Positions 15,666 through 24,871 are shown, numbered from the stretch's first letter. The stretch is DNA of 64,000 nucleotides from Sunxiuqinia elliptica (GCF_900113005.1 NZ_FONW01000001.1:1-64000); one strand, 5' to 3'. The notes: generated from the sequence alone by a model not told the origin. Translations and numbers: made by a program.

Positions 15666-17150
15666 CTAGTTTTTTCTTTTTTGAATAATTTCTTCAGGCA
15701 CAATTCCCTGTTTGGATTCAAAATCGTACAAGGTTTGAATCTTCAGGTTAAGCAGTTCGATCTTATAATTGATCAACGACTCGGCATAGGCCATTTTCTT
15801 TTCAGAGAGCTGATTCTGATACAGGTTCAGATCCATACTGGTTAAATCGCCATTGGCGTATCGCTCCAGGTTGATTTCATAGGTTAACTGTGCATTTTTC
15901 TCGTTCTGACGCGCAATGTCGATTTGATTTTCGAGGTTGAGCAATGACCGGTATACTTTCCGGATGTCCAGCACAATTTGAATTTCCTGTTGCTCGGCGT
16001 TTAACTCCTGTGTTTTTATAACGGCTTCCTGTGCCTTAATCCGGGACTTTTTCTCACCCCAATCAAAAAGTGGCACATTGAACGAAACTGATACTTTGGG
16101 ATTATTCGTAGGACTGTCGTAAATATCGCCCAGCTTACGGTCATCCCCAATGATCCCAATCGACAAGTCCATCTCACCCCGAAATTCATTCGAAGCTTTG
16201 GTCCGAATCAACCCAAATTGCGATGTTTCAATATCAATCTCACGTTGACGAATCTCCATACGCGAACCCAAGCCATAGTCAATGGCTTTTTGCAGGTCAA
16301 CCTCCACAGGATTAGCCTCTACATTCGACATGACAGCAAAATCCTCGAAGATGTCCATCCCGATGTATTGCTTGAATTGATCCTTGTAGTTTTCGAGTAA
16401 CACCCTTTGGTTTTGAACGTTCGACTTAGCCGTGGCATAGTTGAGCTCGGCTTGGTACAGCTCTTCCCGGGCTGCCAGTCCCGCCTCCACTTTGTTCTTG
16501 GTTATATCAAAACTCTTCTCGGTATTGGCTAACTCATCCTCGGTAATGCTCAAACTCATTTGTGCCAGGTAAACATCGTAAAAATACTGGGTTACCAGTT
16601 TCTCCAGATTGAGTTTCTGCATCGCATAACTCAGGTTTGAGTTTTCAAGATCCAGCTCTAACTCTTTCAGCTCCAAACGCAACTTATTATAGGTAAACAA
16701 CGGCTGGTTCAAACTCAAATACAGGTTGTTTGAAAATGAACGGTCCTCAATATTGTTGGTGCTACTGGTACTTTTTTGCCATCCAAAACGATTCACCAAC
16801 TGCACTGTTCCATCGGTTATCAAAATGGGCTGAGAAACCGTGAAAGTTCCCGAAGCTCCAAGCGACTCATTGGTGTACCAATTGGAATAATAATCGTCAA
16901 ATGCACGTGTACGGCTGTAATCAATCGGATTAAGGCTCAAGGCAAACTGAGACTTCAAACTCGCCCGTTTAGCATTCAACGACTCTTGCGAGCGTTCTAA
17001 TCCCAACAGCGAGGTTCGAATATCAGGGCTGTTTTGAGATGCTATTTCCAATGCTCTATCCAGGTTTAGCAACTGTTGTCCGAAAGCAAATCCGGCTGGC
17101 ATGAAAGCAAGCAAGAACAGCAGTTTGATTGTTTTAAATCGTGTCTTCAT
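15666..17150 (-). CDS. TolC-family outer-membrane efflux channel
   Basis: This 494-aa protein has a signal peptide (FLLAFMPAGFAFG) and the two repeated coiled-coil/beta halves of outer-membrane efflux proteins, for example NLDRALEIASQNSPDIRTS at the N-terminus and NLEKLVTQYFYDVYLAQM. A second half follows with VSVSFNVPLFDWGEKKSRIKA and ENQIDIARQNEKNAQL. It would form the exit duct for the RND pumps. The adaptor gene starts 27 bp downstream. A 276-bp spacer separates it from the preceding permease gene. Confidence 0.9.
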   Translation of the reverse strand: MKTRFKTIKLLFLLAFMPAGFAFGQQLLNLDRALEIASQNSPDIRTSLLGLERSQESLNAKRASLKSQFALSLNPIDYSRTRAFDDYYSNWYTNESLGASGTFTVSQPILITDGTVQLVNRFGWQKSTSSTNNIEDRSFSNNLYLSLNQPLFTYNKLRLELKELELDLENSNLSYAMQKLNLEKLVTQYFYDVYLAQMSLSITEDELANTEKSFDITKNKVEAGLAAREELYQAELNYATAKSNVQNQRVLLENYKDQFKQYIGMDIFEDFAVMSNVEANPVEVDLQKAIDYGLGSRMEIRQREIDIETSQFGLIRTKASNEFRGEMDLSIGIIGDDRKLGDIYDSPTNNPKVSVSFNVPLFDWGEKKSRIKAQEAVIKTQELNAEQQEIQIVLDIRKVYRSLLNLENQIDIARQNEKNAQLTYEINLERYANGDLTSMDLNLYQNQLSEKKMAYAESLINYKIELLNLKIQTLYDFESKQGIVPEEIIQKRKN

Positions 17151-17426
17151 ATATTCGTTTTCAGTTTCAAGTTCTTAATTTCAAGTTTCAGGTTCACTTC
17201 TCACCTCCGCTCACCGTTCACAGTTTCAGCTTTCATCCTGGCTCTTCGCTCTCTGCTCTCTGCTATTTGTTCGAACGTTTGAGAAATGGTTTGAATTTGT
17301 TCCGGCCATCCATTGATCACCGACCACTTCTTCAATCATCTCCCGACAACTATCGGGCATCAATCAAAAATCACCGTCCATTCTCCCATCTCCGCTCTCC
17401 TCTTGGCTCTCTGCCCATTGCACTTC

Positions 17427-20400
17427 CTACTGCTTCACCAATTTCACAGCATCGGCAACCACCAAGCGCGCTTCCGACTCATTCGTTAGTTCAATACGAG
17501 CGGTATCTGAAGAAAAATAATAAGCTCCCAAATGGTTCCAGCCATCTTCAGCCGACTTCAAATCAACCAAAGCGTCTTCTTCTCCATCATCATGATGCAC
17601 GATGAAATGGTATTCACCGTTCTTATTTCCGCCCCAACGCCCCCGGCGATCTTCTTTGTAGACGTAAGCGTACACATCATAAAAACCGGCCTCAGAAACG
17701 GGAACGTTCCAGGTAGCCACTTTATCTCCTACGCCGGATCGCAAGTAATAGGCCGACCGGATGTAGGCGCCATAAAATTCAGAATTCGTTGTCAAAGTCC
17801 AGGTACGGGGAGCTCGCCAAGAAGTGAATCCAGCATACTTTTCAGGATTCTGATTCTCCTTAATCAGTAATTCGCGAAGCAAGCTTGTTTCAGCCTCTCC
17901 ACGGACTTCAAAGCCCGGATCTTCGTTATCCAGAATTAGCTCATTGTCTTCCGCAATCCGAACAGGTATATCCACCACTTGCTCTCCTTCGTACGGAACA
18001 GCTTTCTTATCTTCTTCAATGTTTTCCAACGGCATTCTAATTTCCGAAGGAATATTTTTAGAGGCTAGTGTATTGATCGAAAATCCACGAGGACTTTCAT
18101 TCAACAAGAAGCTCACTTCCTTGCTTTGCTTTCCTTCTAAATGAATCAGTTTAGTAATTGTTTCCGGGGCTCCACCACCTCCAAAACGTCTTCCACCACC
18201 TCCCAAGCGAAAGTCAACGGTCAGGATGCCTTCTGTCTCTTCGGTATTACTCACCTTAAACTTCACCATCGTTTTCAACTGGTCGCCATCCAACACATTG
18301 ACTGCATCGACCGATCCAATTAAAAACGCAGGCAGTTCTTTACTACTAAACCAGCCTTCCATGTACGGAATCAGGTCGATTCCAAATTCTTGTTGAAGGG
18401 CGGTATTGAAATCATCAATCGTTGATGCTGAAAACTTGGCATCATTCAGGTAGGCATATAAAAAGTCTTCAAAAGCATCCCCTTCCACTTTTGTTTTAAT
18501 AATTGAAAACAAGGTCTTTCCTTTCAGTTGAATGACATTGTCAATAATCTGCTTTTGCTCCGGATCTTCCAGTATTTCCTCGAAACTATGCGATAACAAG
18601 GCCAAGTTTCCTTTTTCATCTTCGGACATCCCTTGTAAGTTACGCACCCAGCCCATTTGCTGCCCATCGGTTTTCAGTTTTTTGTAAGCTTCAAAAACAC
18701 GATCGGTAACCGGCCAGCGCTCCGAACGAATGTAGTAGGCATAGTTGTAGAACAATGGAAAGACATAGAACGGGTTCTTCTTTTCCTCAACTTCCACTTC
18801 GCCACGCGAACGGTTCACATCGGGGCGCCCTTGCTCCCGAGTAAATGTGGACAGAAAATTCTGAAGGATCCTGATCTTCCGCTCTTCTGGTGTCAGGTTC
18901 TGCTCATCTCTGCCTCCCCATCGCCGACGTCGTTCCATTTGACCGTAAAAGTCAGCATCACGCTCCAACAAACCTTTTTCCGGATAAAGAATCATCCCGG
19001 GTTGAATTTGCTCACGCGCCCCAGTCAAAATCCGATCATAAGCAGTAAACTGAATCGGCACCTCAACCAGAGAAAGCTGCTCAAAGGGATAATATAAATC
19101 AACATTTCGCTCAAAATCCTGCAAGGCCTCAGTGATAATTGATGGAATGGTATCCTGAACATCTTCAAAAAAGGCTGAAAAATAATCGTGTCCTTTTCGG
19201 TAATAAATGTTGAAATCCAAGCCATCAATCTCCCGGCTCATCTGCTCATACTCACCAATGGCTAAAGCAATTTGCGATTGCGCATGAGAATTGGTAAAAA
19301 CAAACCGATTATCCTGCTCTTCCAGCTCTCCTTGCGAAACGGCCCTTAGTCCTTTTGCAGTAATCACTTCCAACCGGTAATCACTAAACTGGCGGGCAGC
19401 CCATTGTTTGTTTTTTAATCCAAAGCCAACTCCCGGAATCGGATACCAATTTGCTTCGCGTGTAAGCAATACGTATGAAGGAGTGACAAACGCATAACGC
19501 TTATCAATTTGGTAAAGAAAGTTATGATAGGGTTCTGCCAAGGTCTCATCGTCCACATCCAAAAAACAAGCAGCCTCGTTAATTTTGCCTTGGTATTGAA
19601 AAGTCAACTGCAATTCACCGCCTGCAGGAACCCTTAAGTTGGTTAGCTTGACTAAGCCCAACTCTCGCTTATAGGTTTGACTCTGCCCGTTAACCAGCAC
19701 TTGGCTCACCTGCAAGCCCGGATTCAGGCTAAAGATAACTTCATCAATAGCTTCATCGGAATTATTCCAAGCTTCAAGCGTCGTTTTACAAGCGATTGTC
19801 TCTCCCAGATGTTCCAACTGAATGTCGTAAGCTGACACCTCCAACTGTTGTGCTTCCAGATAGCGATCATTCAAGCTGATCATCTCTTCCCGCAGCTTCT
19901 GATCATCTAAAAAAGAATGAACATGTAAATAACCCAGGTAAAGTCCACCCGTCAAAGCAATGACGCCAACGATCAAAGACCAAAGACGCATTTTGTCGGA
20001 ATGCGGAAGTCGACGCAACAACAAGATTGTGAAGCAAATGAAGGCTATGCCAAGCAGAAGATACATCCCACGGTGAATCAGGATGGTTTCCTGATTGCCA
20101 AAGCCAACAAAGTCAGACATGGTCAGCGGAATGTTATAGGCCATATAATCAAACAGGTAGTAAAACTTGTTTCGCAGGTAAAACAACGAAATGGCAACAT
20201 AACCCAACAGTACCACAAAGGTAACTGCCTGATTTCGGAGCAATGACATCACTAAAAACGACAGCCCCATGATGAATATCAACGTTGGCACACTGATCAC
20301 CAGAAAGTAACTGAGGTAAGCCATGGCATTGACACCCGTATTCTTTGTAATGAGGTTAAACAGCAAGGCAATAGCCAATATAATCAGGTTCAACACGATA

Positions 20401-20759
20401 AAGACCACGAAATTTCCTAAAGTCTTTCCTAAAACATACTCTCCGTTAGTCATCGGACGCATGTAAATGACCTCAGTTGTATCCAGTTTTTTATCTCGTT
20501 TCAGGAAATCGGATGCCAGAAAAATGGCAATCACCGCCTGCACCACATTCAAAAACAACAAATTGACATAAGGAATGATGGATGGAAGTCCTTTAATGGA
20601 CCATTCGCCTGCCCCTCCACTGGATTCAATTAAAACTCCAAAATTGAAAAACGATAGAAACACAATGGCCAGTATGGCAAAAATCCGGAAGAACCAGCTT
20701 CTCAATAAAGTTTTGGTTTCGTAGCGGGCAATCGATCGTATGTTATGAATCGAGATCAT
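17427..20759 (-). CDS. ABC-2 permease fused to degenerate M1 peptidase-like and golvesin-like domains
   Basis: This is a 1110-aa membrane protein. The first ~270 residues hold about six helices and the XRPMTNGEYVLGKTLGNF-type loop of ABC-2 permeases. Residues ~300-810 resemble the N-terminal beta and catalytic-like regions of M1 aminopeptidases found in ABC permease/M1 fusions (QLSLVEVPIQFTAYDR, GMILYPEKG). I find no HExxH zinc motif where catalysis would need it, so it is probably inactive. The last ~125 residues match the golvesin/xanthan-lyase-type C-terminal domain (WNVPVSEAGFYDVYAYV, then RIELTNES and ADAVKLV). It pairs with the ATPase 70 bp upstream. Topology puts the large domain outside the cytoplasm. 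Confidence 0.8.
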   Translation of the reverse strand: MISIHNIRSIARYETKTLLRSWFFRIFAILAIVFLSFFNFGVLIESSGGAGEWSIKGLPSIIPYVNLLFLNVVQAVIAIFLASDFLKRDKKLDTTEVIYMRPMTNGEYVLGKTLGNFVVFIVLNLIILAIALLFNLITKNTGVNAMAYLSYFLVISVPTLIFIMGLSFLVMSLLRNQAVTFVVLLGYVAISLFYLRNKFYYLFDYMAYNIPLTMSDFVGFGNQETILIHRGMYLLLGIAFICFTILLLRRLPHSDKMRLWSLIVGVIALTGGLYLGYLHVHSFLDDQKLREEMISLNDRYLEAQQLEVSAYDIQLEHLGETIACKTTLEAWNNSDEAIDEVIFSLNPGLQVSQVLVNGQSQTYKRELGLVKLTNLRVPAGGELQLTFQYQGKINEAACFLDVDDETLAEPYHNFLYQIDKRYAFVTPSYVLLTREANWYPIPGVGFGLKNKQWAARQFSDYRLEVITAKGLRAVSQGELEEQDNRFVFTNSHAQSQIALAIGEYEQMSREIDGLDFNIYYRKGHDYFSAFFEDVQDTIPSIITEALQDFERNVDLYYPFEQLSLVEVPIQFTAYDRILTGAREQIQPGMILYPEKGLLERDADFYGQMERRRRWGGRDEQNLTPEERKIRILQNFLSTFTREQGRPDVNRSRGEVEVEEKKNPFYVFPLFYNYAYYIRSERWPVTDRVFEAYKKLKTDGQQMGWVRNLQGMSEDEKGNLALLSHSFEEILEDPEQKQIIDNVIQLKGKTLFSIIKTKVEGDAFEDFLYAYLNDAKFSASTIDDFNTALQQEFGIDLIPYMEGWFSSKELPAFLIGSVDAVNVLDGDQLKTMVKFKVSNTEETEGILTVDFRLGGGGRRFGGGGAPETITKLIHLEGKQSKEVSFLLNESPRGFSINTLASKNIPSEIRMPLENIEEDKKAVPYEGEQVVDIPVRIAEDNELILDNEDPGFEVRGEAETSLLRELLIKENQNPEKYAGFTSWRAPRTWTLTTNSEFYGAYIRSAYYLRSGVGDKVATWNVPVSEAGFYDVYAYVYKEDRRGRWGGNKNGEYHFIVHHDDGEEDALVDLKSAEDGWNHLGAYYFSSDTARIELTNESEARLVVADAVKLVKQ

Positions 20760-20829
20760 AAAAAGTTTAGCGTTGTCAGTTTTCTGTTTATCGTTTCTTA
20801 TTTATTGTTCTGGTCAAGGGCCTCAATTA

Positions 20830-21723
20830 TCACCCTGCTGTCCATTGATTCAGACGGCTTTCCATAAAATAGACATAGGCGTGCTCTAGGTTTGGATCAA
20901 TCGCATGCCCATTGTATCCATTGATCTCGTCAGCCACAAGCTGAATCTCCCAGCCTTCACTGGTTGGCACATTCGAAATTACTGGATATTTTTCATTGAT
21001 TTCCTGATATTCTCGCTCGCTGGCATTGATCAGCCATACTTTTCCAACCGCTTGTTCAACCAAATCGTCCGGCGAACCACTGTAAGCCAGTTCTCCCTGG
21101 TTAAGCAAAGCCATGCTCTTACATGTGCTTGAAATATCCCCCACGATATGCGTAGACAGAATAATTATCACATCCTTCGTAGAAATAGTGGACAGCAGAT
21201 TTCGAAACCGAATTCGTTCCTCCGGATCCAAGCCGGTTGTTGGCTCATCCACAATAATAATCTTCGGCTCATTAATCAAGGCTTGAGCAATTCCCAATCG
21301 TCGTTTCATCCCACCCGACAAGCGATTTGCCTGCCGATCGCGGGCTTCAAACAAGCCCACCTCTTCCAGCATCCGATCAACTGCATCTGCACGCCTCTTG
21401 CCCGACTTTATCCCAGCCAAACGTGCAGCGTAATCCAAAAATTCGTAGGTTTTTAGCTTCGAGAAAAAACGAAAGTCCTGAGGCAGGTAACCCAACATTT
21501 TGCGAATCTCTTTCCGATCTTTCTCCAAGTCAAGTCCATTCATCGTTACCTTACCATGACTTGGTTTCATCAAAGTGACCAGGATACGCATCAAGCTTGA
21601 TTTACCGGCTCCATTGGGACCTAACAAACCAAACATGCCATTTTCGATTTCCAGATGCACGTCATGCAATGCCCGGTTCCCGTTGGGATAAATTTTGCTT
21701 AGTTGGTCAATCGTTATTTTCAT
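20830..21723 (-). CDS. ABC transporter ATP-binding protein
   Basis: This 297-aa ATPase shows every key motif: GPNGAGKSS (Walker A, ~35), GYLPQDF (Q-loop), RLSGGMKRR (signature), IIIVDEPTTGLDPEE (Walker B) and STHIVGD (H-loop). It is the first gene of the efflux locus and should energise the permease fusion downstream. Its EERIRFRNLL stretch and C-terminal layout are shared with the ATPase domain of the 1571-aa fusion, suggesting duplication within the locus. I see no exact TAnnTTTG box in the 296 bp upstream (21724-22019), which otherwise hold nothing recognisable. Confidence 0.93.
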   Translation of the reverse strand: MKITIDQLSKIYPNGNRALHDVHLEIENGMFGLLGPNGAGKSSLMRILVTLMKPSHGKVTMNGLDLEKDRKEIRKMLGYLPQDFRFFSKLKTYEFLDYAARLAGIKSGKRRADAVDRMLEEVGLFEARDRQANRLSGGMKRRLGIAQALINEPKIIIVDEPTTGLDPEERIRFRNLLSTISTKDVIIILSTHIVGDISSTCKSMALLNQGELAYSGSPDDLVEQAVGKVWLINASEREYQEINEKYPVISNVPTSEGWEIQLVADEINGYNGHAIDPNLEHAYVYFMESRLNQWTAG

Positions 21724-22019
21724 TCGTTTTTAATTGTTCATTTATGTGGCATCCTCTACCTGCCCAGCTTACCATATCAGAAGAGCAACTTTTACCAGCT
21801 TAAACCATCTCGCTATCGGGAAATGCATCATCTTTTTAGGTAGATTTAAAAGACATCAATCTGAATCAAGTTTGCTCTCTGGTCGTAATATGAAGACTCT
21901 ATTTTATTCAAAACGTTTAATGCTTAGCAAGATAAAATAAGCTTTTCCAAGTTAAATACGTTTACTTTTTTCGATGAAGAGGGCGAAATTCAAGACAAGT
22001 ACTTTTATTTATTCTACTG

Positions 22020-22712
22020 CTATTGGTTCCACATCCGATAGTGACTTCTTTCGTCTACACTCAGACTTATCTTTCTTATCGGCGAATAACCATCTAAGTG
22101 AGCCCCATTCGTAAGTGTCCCTTCTAACTCCCCAATTTCAGTCTCAAATATTCGGATTTCAGTCTGATTCAAATCAAAGTTTAGTCGATCAATTTTCTGA
22201 TTGTTAAACTGAATGTGGCTGTTTGAACTTCCTAAAATAGCTAAGTGCCCCAATTTTGGAGTCGTATACTCCGATCGCATATAAAGCCAACTATCGGTTA
22301 AGCTGACTACCACAGAATCGGATTCAAAATCAATTAAACTCACCTCACTATTCTGATTTACTCTCAGGTTCTGAATATCGTTCACAACAAGCTCCAAAGG
22401 CATCCCCCTTACCTCTCTTTCAGGTTGAGCTAAAAACAGCGTATCATTCTTCACATTCCAAGTCGGCATCACCAAACCACTATCCAGCGAACTATAATTA
22501 ACTGTCAACTGATTTGAAGCTCCATTTCTGATTTGAAGCTTGACATACTTTTCTGCCACAACCGTTGAAAACTCGCCCAAAGCCTCGTTCTTAGAATGAT
22601 ATTCTTCGGGAGCTATTTCCCACAAGTGCACTTTTCCGGACCAGAAAAGCAAAACGGTACTTCCTACAAGAAACACCACAAAAGACAGGATGATATAATT
22701 ACTCGTTTTCAT
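22020..22712 (-). CDS. Exported beta-rich protein (DUF2807/GIN-like), unknown role
   Basis: This 230-aa protein has one N-terminal hydrophobic segment (IILSFVVFLVGSTVLLFW), a signal or anchor, followed by a repetitive beta-strand pattern (LVVNDIQNLRVNQNSEVSL, LAILGSSNSHIQF, then LNFDLNQTEIRIF). That is similar in style to the DUF2807 putative auto-transporter adhesin-head fold of Bacteroidota. It overlaps the GntR gene by 14 bp and ends the GntR/ABC operon, so it is probably co-regulated. Related ABC/GntR operons often carry such a gene last; its function is unknown. Confidence 0.6.
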   Translation of the reverse strand: MKTSNYIILSFVVFLVGSTVLLFWSGKVHLWEIAPEEYHSKNEALGEFSTVVAEKYVKLQIRNGASNQLTVNYSSLDSGLVMPTWNVKNDTLFLAQPEREVRGMPLELVVNDIQNLRVNQNSEVSLIDFESDSVVVSLTDSWLYMRSEYTTPKLGHLAILGSSNSHIQFNNQKIDRLNFDLNQTEIRIFETEIGELEGTLTNGAHLDGYSPIRKISLSVDERSHYRMWNQ

Positions 22713-23079
22713 TGCAATCGTTATTTTTTATCACATCCAATAGTTCAGACAGATCGTTACTGGTTAATTTTAAAAGTTTTACTTTTCGAATAAGATCGGG
22801 TAAGTCCATCTCATAAAACGTTGACTTCTCGCGGCTACGAACAAGTTCAAGCGCTTCATCTGAAACGAAAAATCCTATTCCTCGCTTGTTTTCAAAAATC
22901 CCAGCGTCGCTTAAAATGGTATAAGTTCTCATCACCGTATTCCGGTTGACTTCAAAATCAGCTGCCAAATCCCGAATTGAAGGAACCCGATCTCCCGGAT
23001 TCAACTTCCCCTCCAAAATCTGATGGCACAGGTTATCTGCTATTTGCAGAAAGATTCCTTTCGTCGATTGAAATTCCAT
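22699..23079 (-). CDS. GntR-family regulator, YtrA type
   Basis: This 126-aa protein has the winged-helix GntR domain at residues ~10-75 (IFLQIADNLCHQILEGKL, then GDRVPSIRDLA, FEVNRNTVMRTY and the wing FENKRGIGFFV) and only a short C-terminal helical tail. That is the hallmark of the YtrA subfamily, which represses its own ABC-transporter operon. The palindrome at 24850-24871, just ahead of the operon's first gene, is its likely operator. It begins 1 bp after the permease stop. Confidence 0.88.
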   Translation of the reverse strand: MEFQSTKGIFLQIADNLCHQILEGKLNPGDRVPSIRDLAADFEVNRNTVMRTYTILSDAGIFENKRGIGFFVSDEALELVRSREKSTFYEMDLPDLIRKVKLLKLTSNDLSELLDVIKNNDCNENE

Positions 23080-23080
23080 T

Positions 23081-23878
23081 TCAGATTTCTTTTTCCTTAA
23101 GTTTCATATAAGCCAATGGAAGAAAAAACAACCAAGTTGAATAGGCCAGCATGTAAAAATAAAGTTGAATGTTAATCAAATCGTCTGTAAGCCTGTATTC
23201 TCTGACAAAAATATCGAAACCACTCACCACATCGGGGTAAAAAAGATGAGACAATAACACAAAAAACACAATCAATAAACCAATGGTTATTGCAACAACA
23301 ATCAAGGTTTTAACCAATGCAAAGCGATTAAAAAATGTAGCACCAGCAAAAGCAATTGAAAAACAAGAAAGACCTGATAATATAACTGCCAGCCGATCTC
23401 TAAAACTCGGAAGCTCTTCGAACAAGTTGGCATACGAAAAATCTGGAATTATAGACGGATCATAATTTCGAAGAGGGTTAGGAACCATAGAAGCCTTAGC
23501 CAAATGAGCCCCCACCCAAAACAATCCCATGCCGATAAAGGTGACCAGAACAACTCGAATCACAAATTGCACCAGGAACTTTTCAAAAATCGATGCTGGT
23601 AGCAAAAAGTAGTTCCCTCTCAACACCGAATTATTCAGCGCAGGGAAAGCTGTTCCTACAAGTACCAAGAGCCCCATAAAATACATGATAAGCACAGGAA
23701 AATAGTCCTCGTAACTATTAAATCCAGACCGCCCCATGTACATAAAGAACCAAATGAAGCCATAGGCAATAATCCCCATCCCTAGAATTCCCAACAGATA
23801 GAGTCTCTGATTAATCAACAAATCATATTTCAACAAACGGGCAAAACGGTTCAAACTAAAAAAACGGTTCAATTTCAT
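23081..23878 (-). CDS. ABC transporter membrane subunit
   Basis: This integral membrane protein has about six hydrophobic segments, including LYLLGILGMGIIAYGFIWFF, FPVLIMYFMGLLVLVGTAF and VVAITIGLLIVFFVLLSHLF. It lies between an ABC ATPase gene and a YtrA-type regulator, so it is the permease of that transporter. I place the start at 23878 (MKLNRFFSLNRF), the tenth codon of an open frame from 23905. The longer form adds nine residues of no obvious purpose and lies within the small frame at 23856-23969. Confidence 0.75.
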   Translation of the reverse strand: MKLNRFFSLNRFARLLKYDLLINQRLYLLGILGMGIIAYGFIWFFMYMGRSGFNSYEDYFPVLIMYFMGLLVLVGTAFPALNNSVLRGNYFLLPASIFEKFLVQFVIRVVLVTFIGMGLFWVGAHLAKASMVPNPLRNYDPSIIPDFSYANLFEELPSFRDRLAVILSGLSCFSIAFAGATFFNRFALVKTLIVVAITIGLLIVFFVLLSHLFYPDVVSGFDIFVREYRLTDDLINIQLYFYMLAYSTWLFFLPLAYMKLKEKEI

Positions 23879-23969
23879 CTGTATAAATTTTAATTTCCTG
23901 ATCATTTAAAAATTCAAATTTGACAGACAGAACCGCTCCATCCGTCGCTCTCACATAAAATTTGTTCAT
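23856..23969 (-). CDS. Possible 37-aa small protein between ABC subunits
   Basis: This is an ATG-initiated frame of 37 codons (begins MNKFYVRATD, ends EIEPFF) in the 120-bp gap between the ATPase and permease genes. It overlaps the permease start in another frame, an arrangement compatible with translational coupling. No homolog is recognised and there is no independent evidence of expression. Confidence 0.25.
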   Translation of the reverse strand: MNKFYVRATDGAVLSVKFEFLNDQEIKIYTDEIEPFF

Positions 23970-24025
23970 TCTTGTTTTTGTAATTTTTGAATGAAAAATT
24001 TCATGTTCGTTTCATAACTCCAGTT

Positions 24026-24835
24026 TTAAATGGCTTCCTTCACCAAAGCGTTAAATAATAATTCCAAATCAACCTCCGATTCTTGTCGATCGGCAGCAAG
24101 CATAACCTTAAATCCACTCGGGCATCTTTCATAATAGAGTGGAGACTCAATAACAGCAAGCGAGTCGACGGCTAAGAATTTCCACTGCTGACTAATTTCA
24201 TCCATATTTTTGTCTAAAATGATTTTTCCTTCATCAAGCACCAACACTTTCTCTATGATGGTTTCCACATCTTTTACCTGATGGGTCGAAATCAACACTA
24301 GCTGCTCATCGGTCACAGATCGAATCAAGACCTTTCGAAAAAGACTTTTGGATGGAATATCCAACCCATTGGTGGGCTCATCTAAAATCAGTAGCTTACA
24401 GTTGGTAGACAAAGCAAAAGCAATCAAAAACTTTTTGCGCTGCCCATGTGAGAGTTTATTGATATTTCGCTGAGACGCAAGTTCAAAATCCTTTAATATT
24501 TGCGCCATCTTTTCATAATCAAAATCAGGATAGAGTGGTGCCGTCGCTTTCACATAACAAGAGATTGTTACCGGCGGAAGGATGAACTCTTCGGGAACAA
24601 AATAAATACTCTCTAAAAATGAGGGATTCCGTTCAAAAGGCTCATAACCATTTATCTTCAATTGTCCCCCTTTGGGTGCCAACAGGCCAGCAATCAATTT
24701 GAGCAAAGTCGTTTTCCCTGCTCCATTCTTTCCCAAAAGCCCAGCAATGCTTCCGTTTTCTTGCCGAAATGAAAAGCTGGAAAATAATTCCTGTTGCCTT
24801 TTATAGCGAAAGCTCATTTCTTGAATTGAAATCAT
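24026..24835 (-). CDS. ABC transporter ATP-binding protein
   Basis: This 269-aa ATPase has GKNGAGKTT (Walker A), a signature region reading LSHGQRKK rather than LSGGQ, LLILDEPTNGLDIPS (Walker B) and STHQVKD (H-loop). The LSHGQ form occurs in BcrA/YtrB-like ATPases. It is the first gene of the GntR/ABC operon, and the palindromic operator ends 15 bp upstream of its start. Partner permease: 23081-23878. Transported substrate unknown; related systems respond to cell-envelope stress (family knowledge). Confidence 0.9.
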   Translation of the reverse strand: MISIQEMSFRYKRQQELFSSFSFRQENGSIAGLLGKNGAGKTTLLKLIAGLLAPKGGQLKINGYEPFERNPSFLESIYFVPEEFILPPVTISCYVKATAPLYPDFDYEKMAQILKDFELASQRNINKLSHGQRKKFLIAFALSTNCKLLILDEPTNGLDIPSKSLFRKVLIRSVTDEQLVLISTHQVKDVETIIEKVLVLDEGKIILDKNMDEISQQWKFLAVDSLAVIESPLYYERCPSGFKVMLAADRQESEVDLELLFNALVKEAI

Positions 24836-24849
24836 GATTAAGAATATTA

Positions 24850-24871
24850 GTGTCCTATCAAACTAGGACAC
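24850..24871. promoter_or_regulatory. Palindromic operator, likely for the YtrA-type GntR
   Basis: Perfect 8-bp arms gtgtccta (24850-24857) and taggacac (24864-24871) are separated by 6 nt. The site is immediately upstream of the ABC ATPase gene that heads the operon encoding the GntR regulator. Known YtrA-family operators have the same GTnTnCTA-spacer-TAGnAnAC character, so this is probably the autoregulatory site. Confidence 0.7.
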
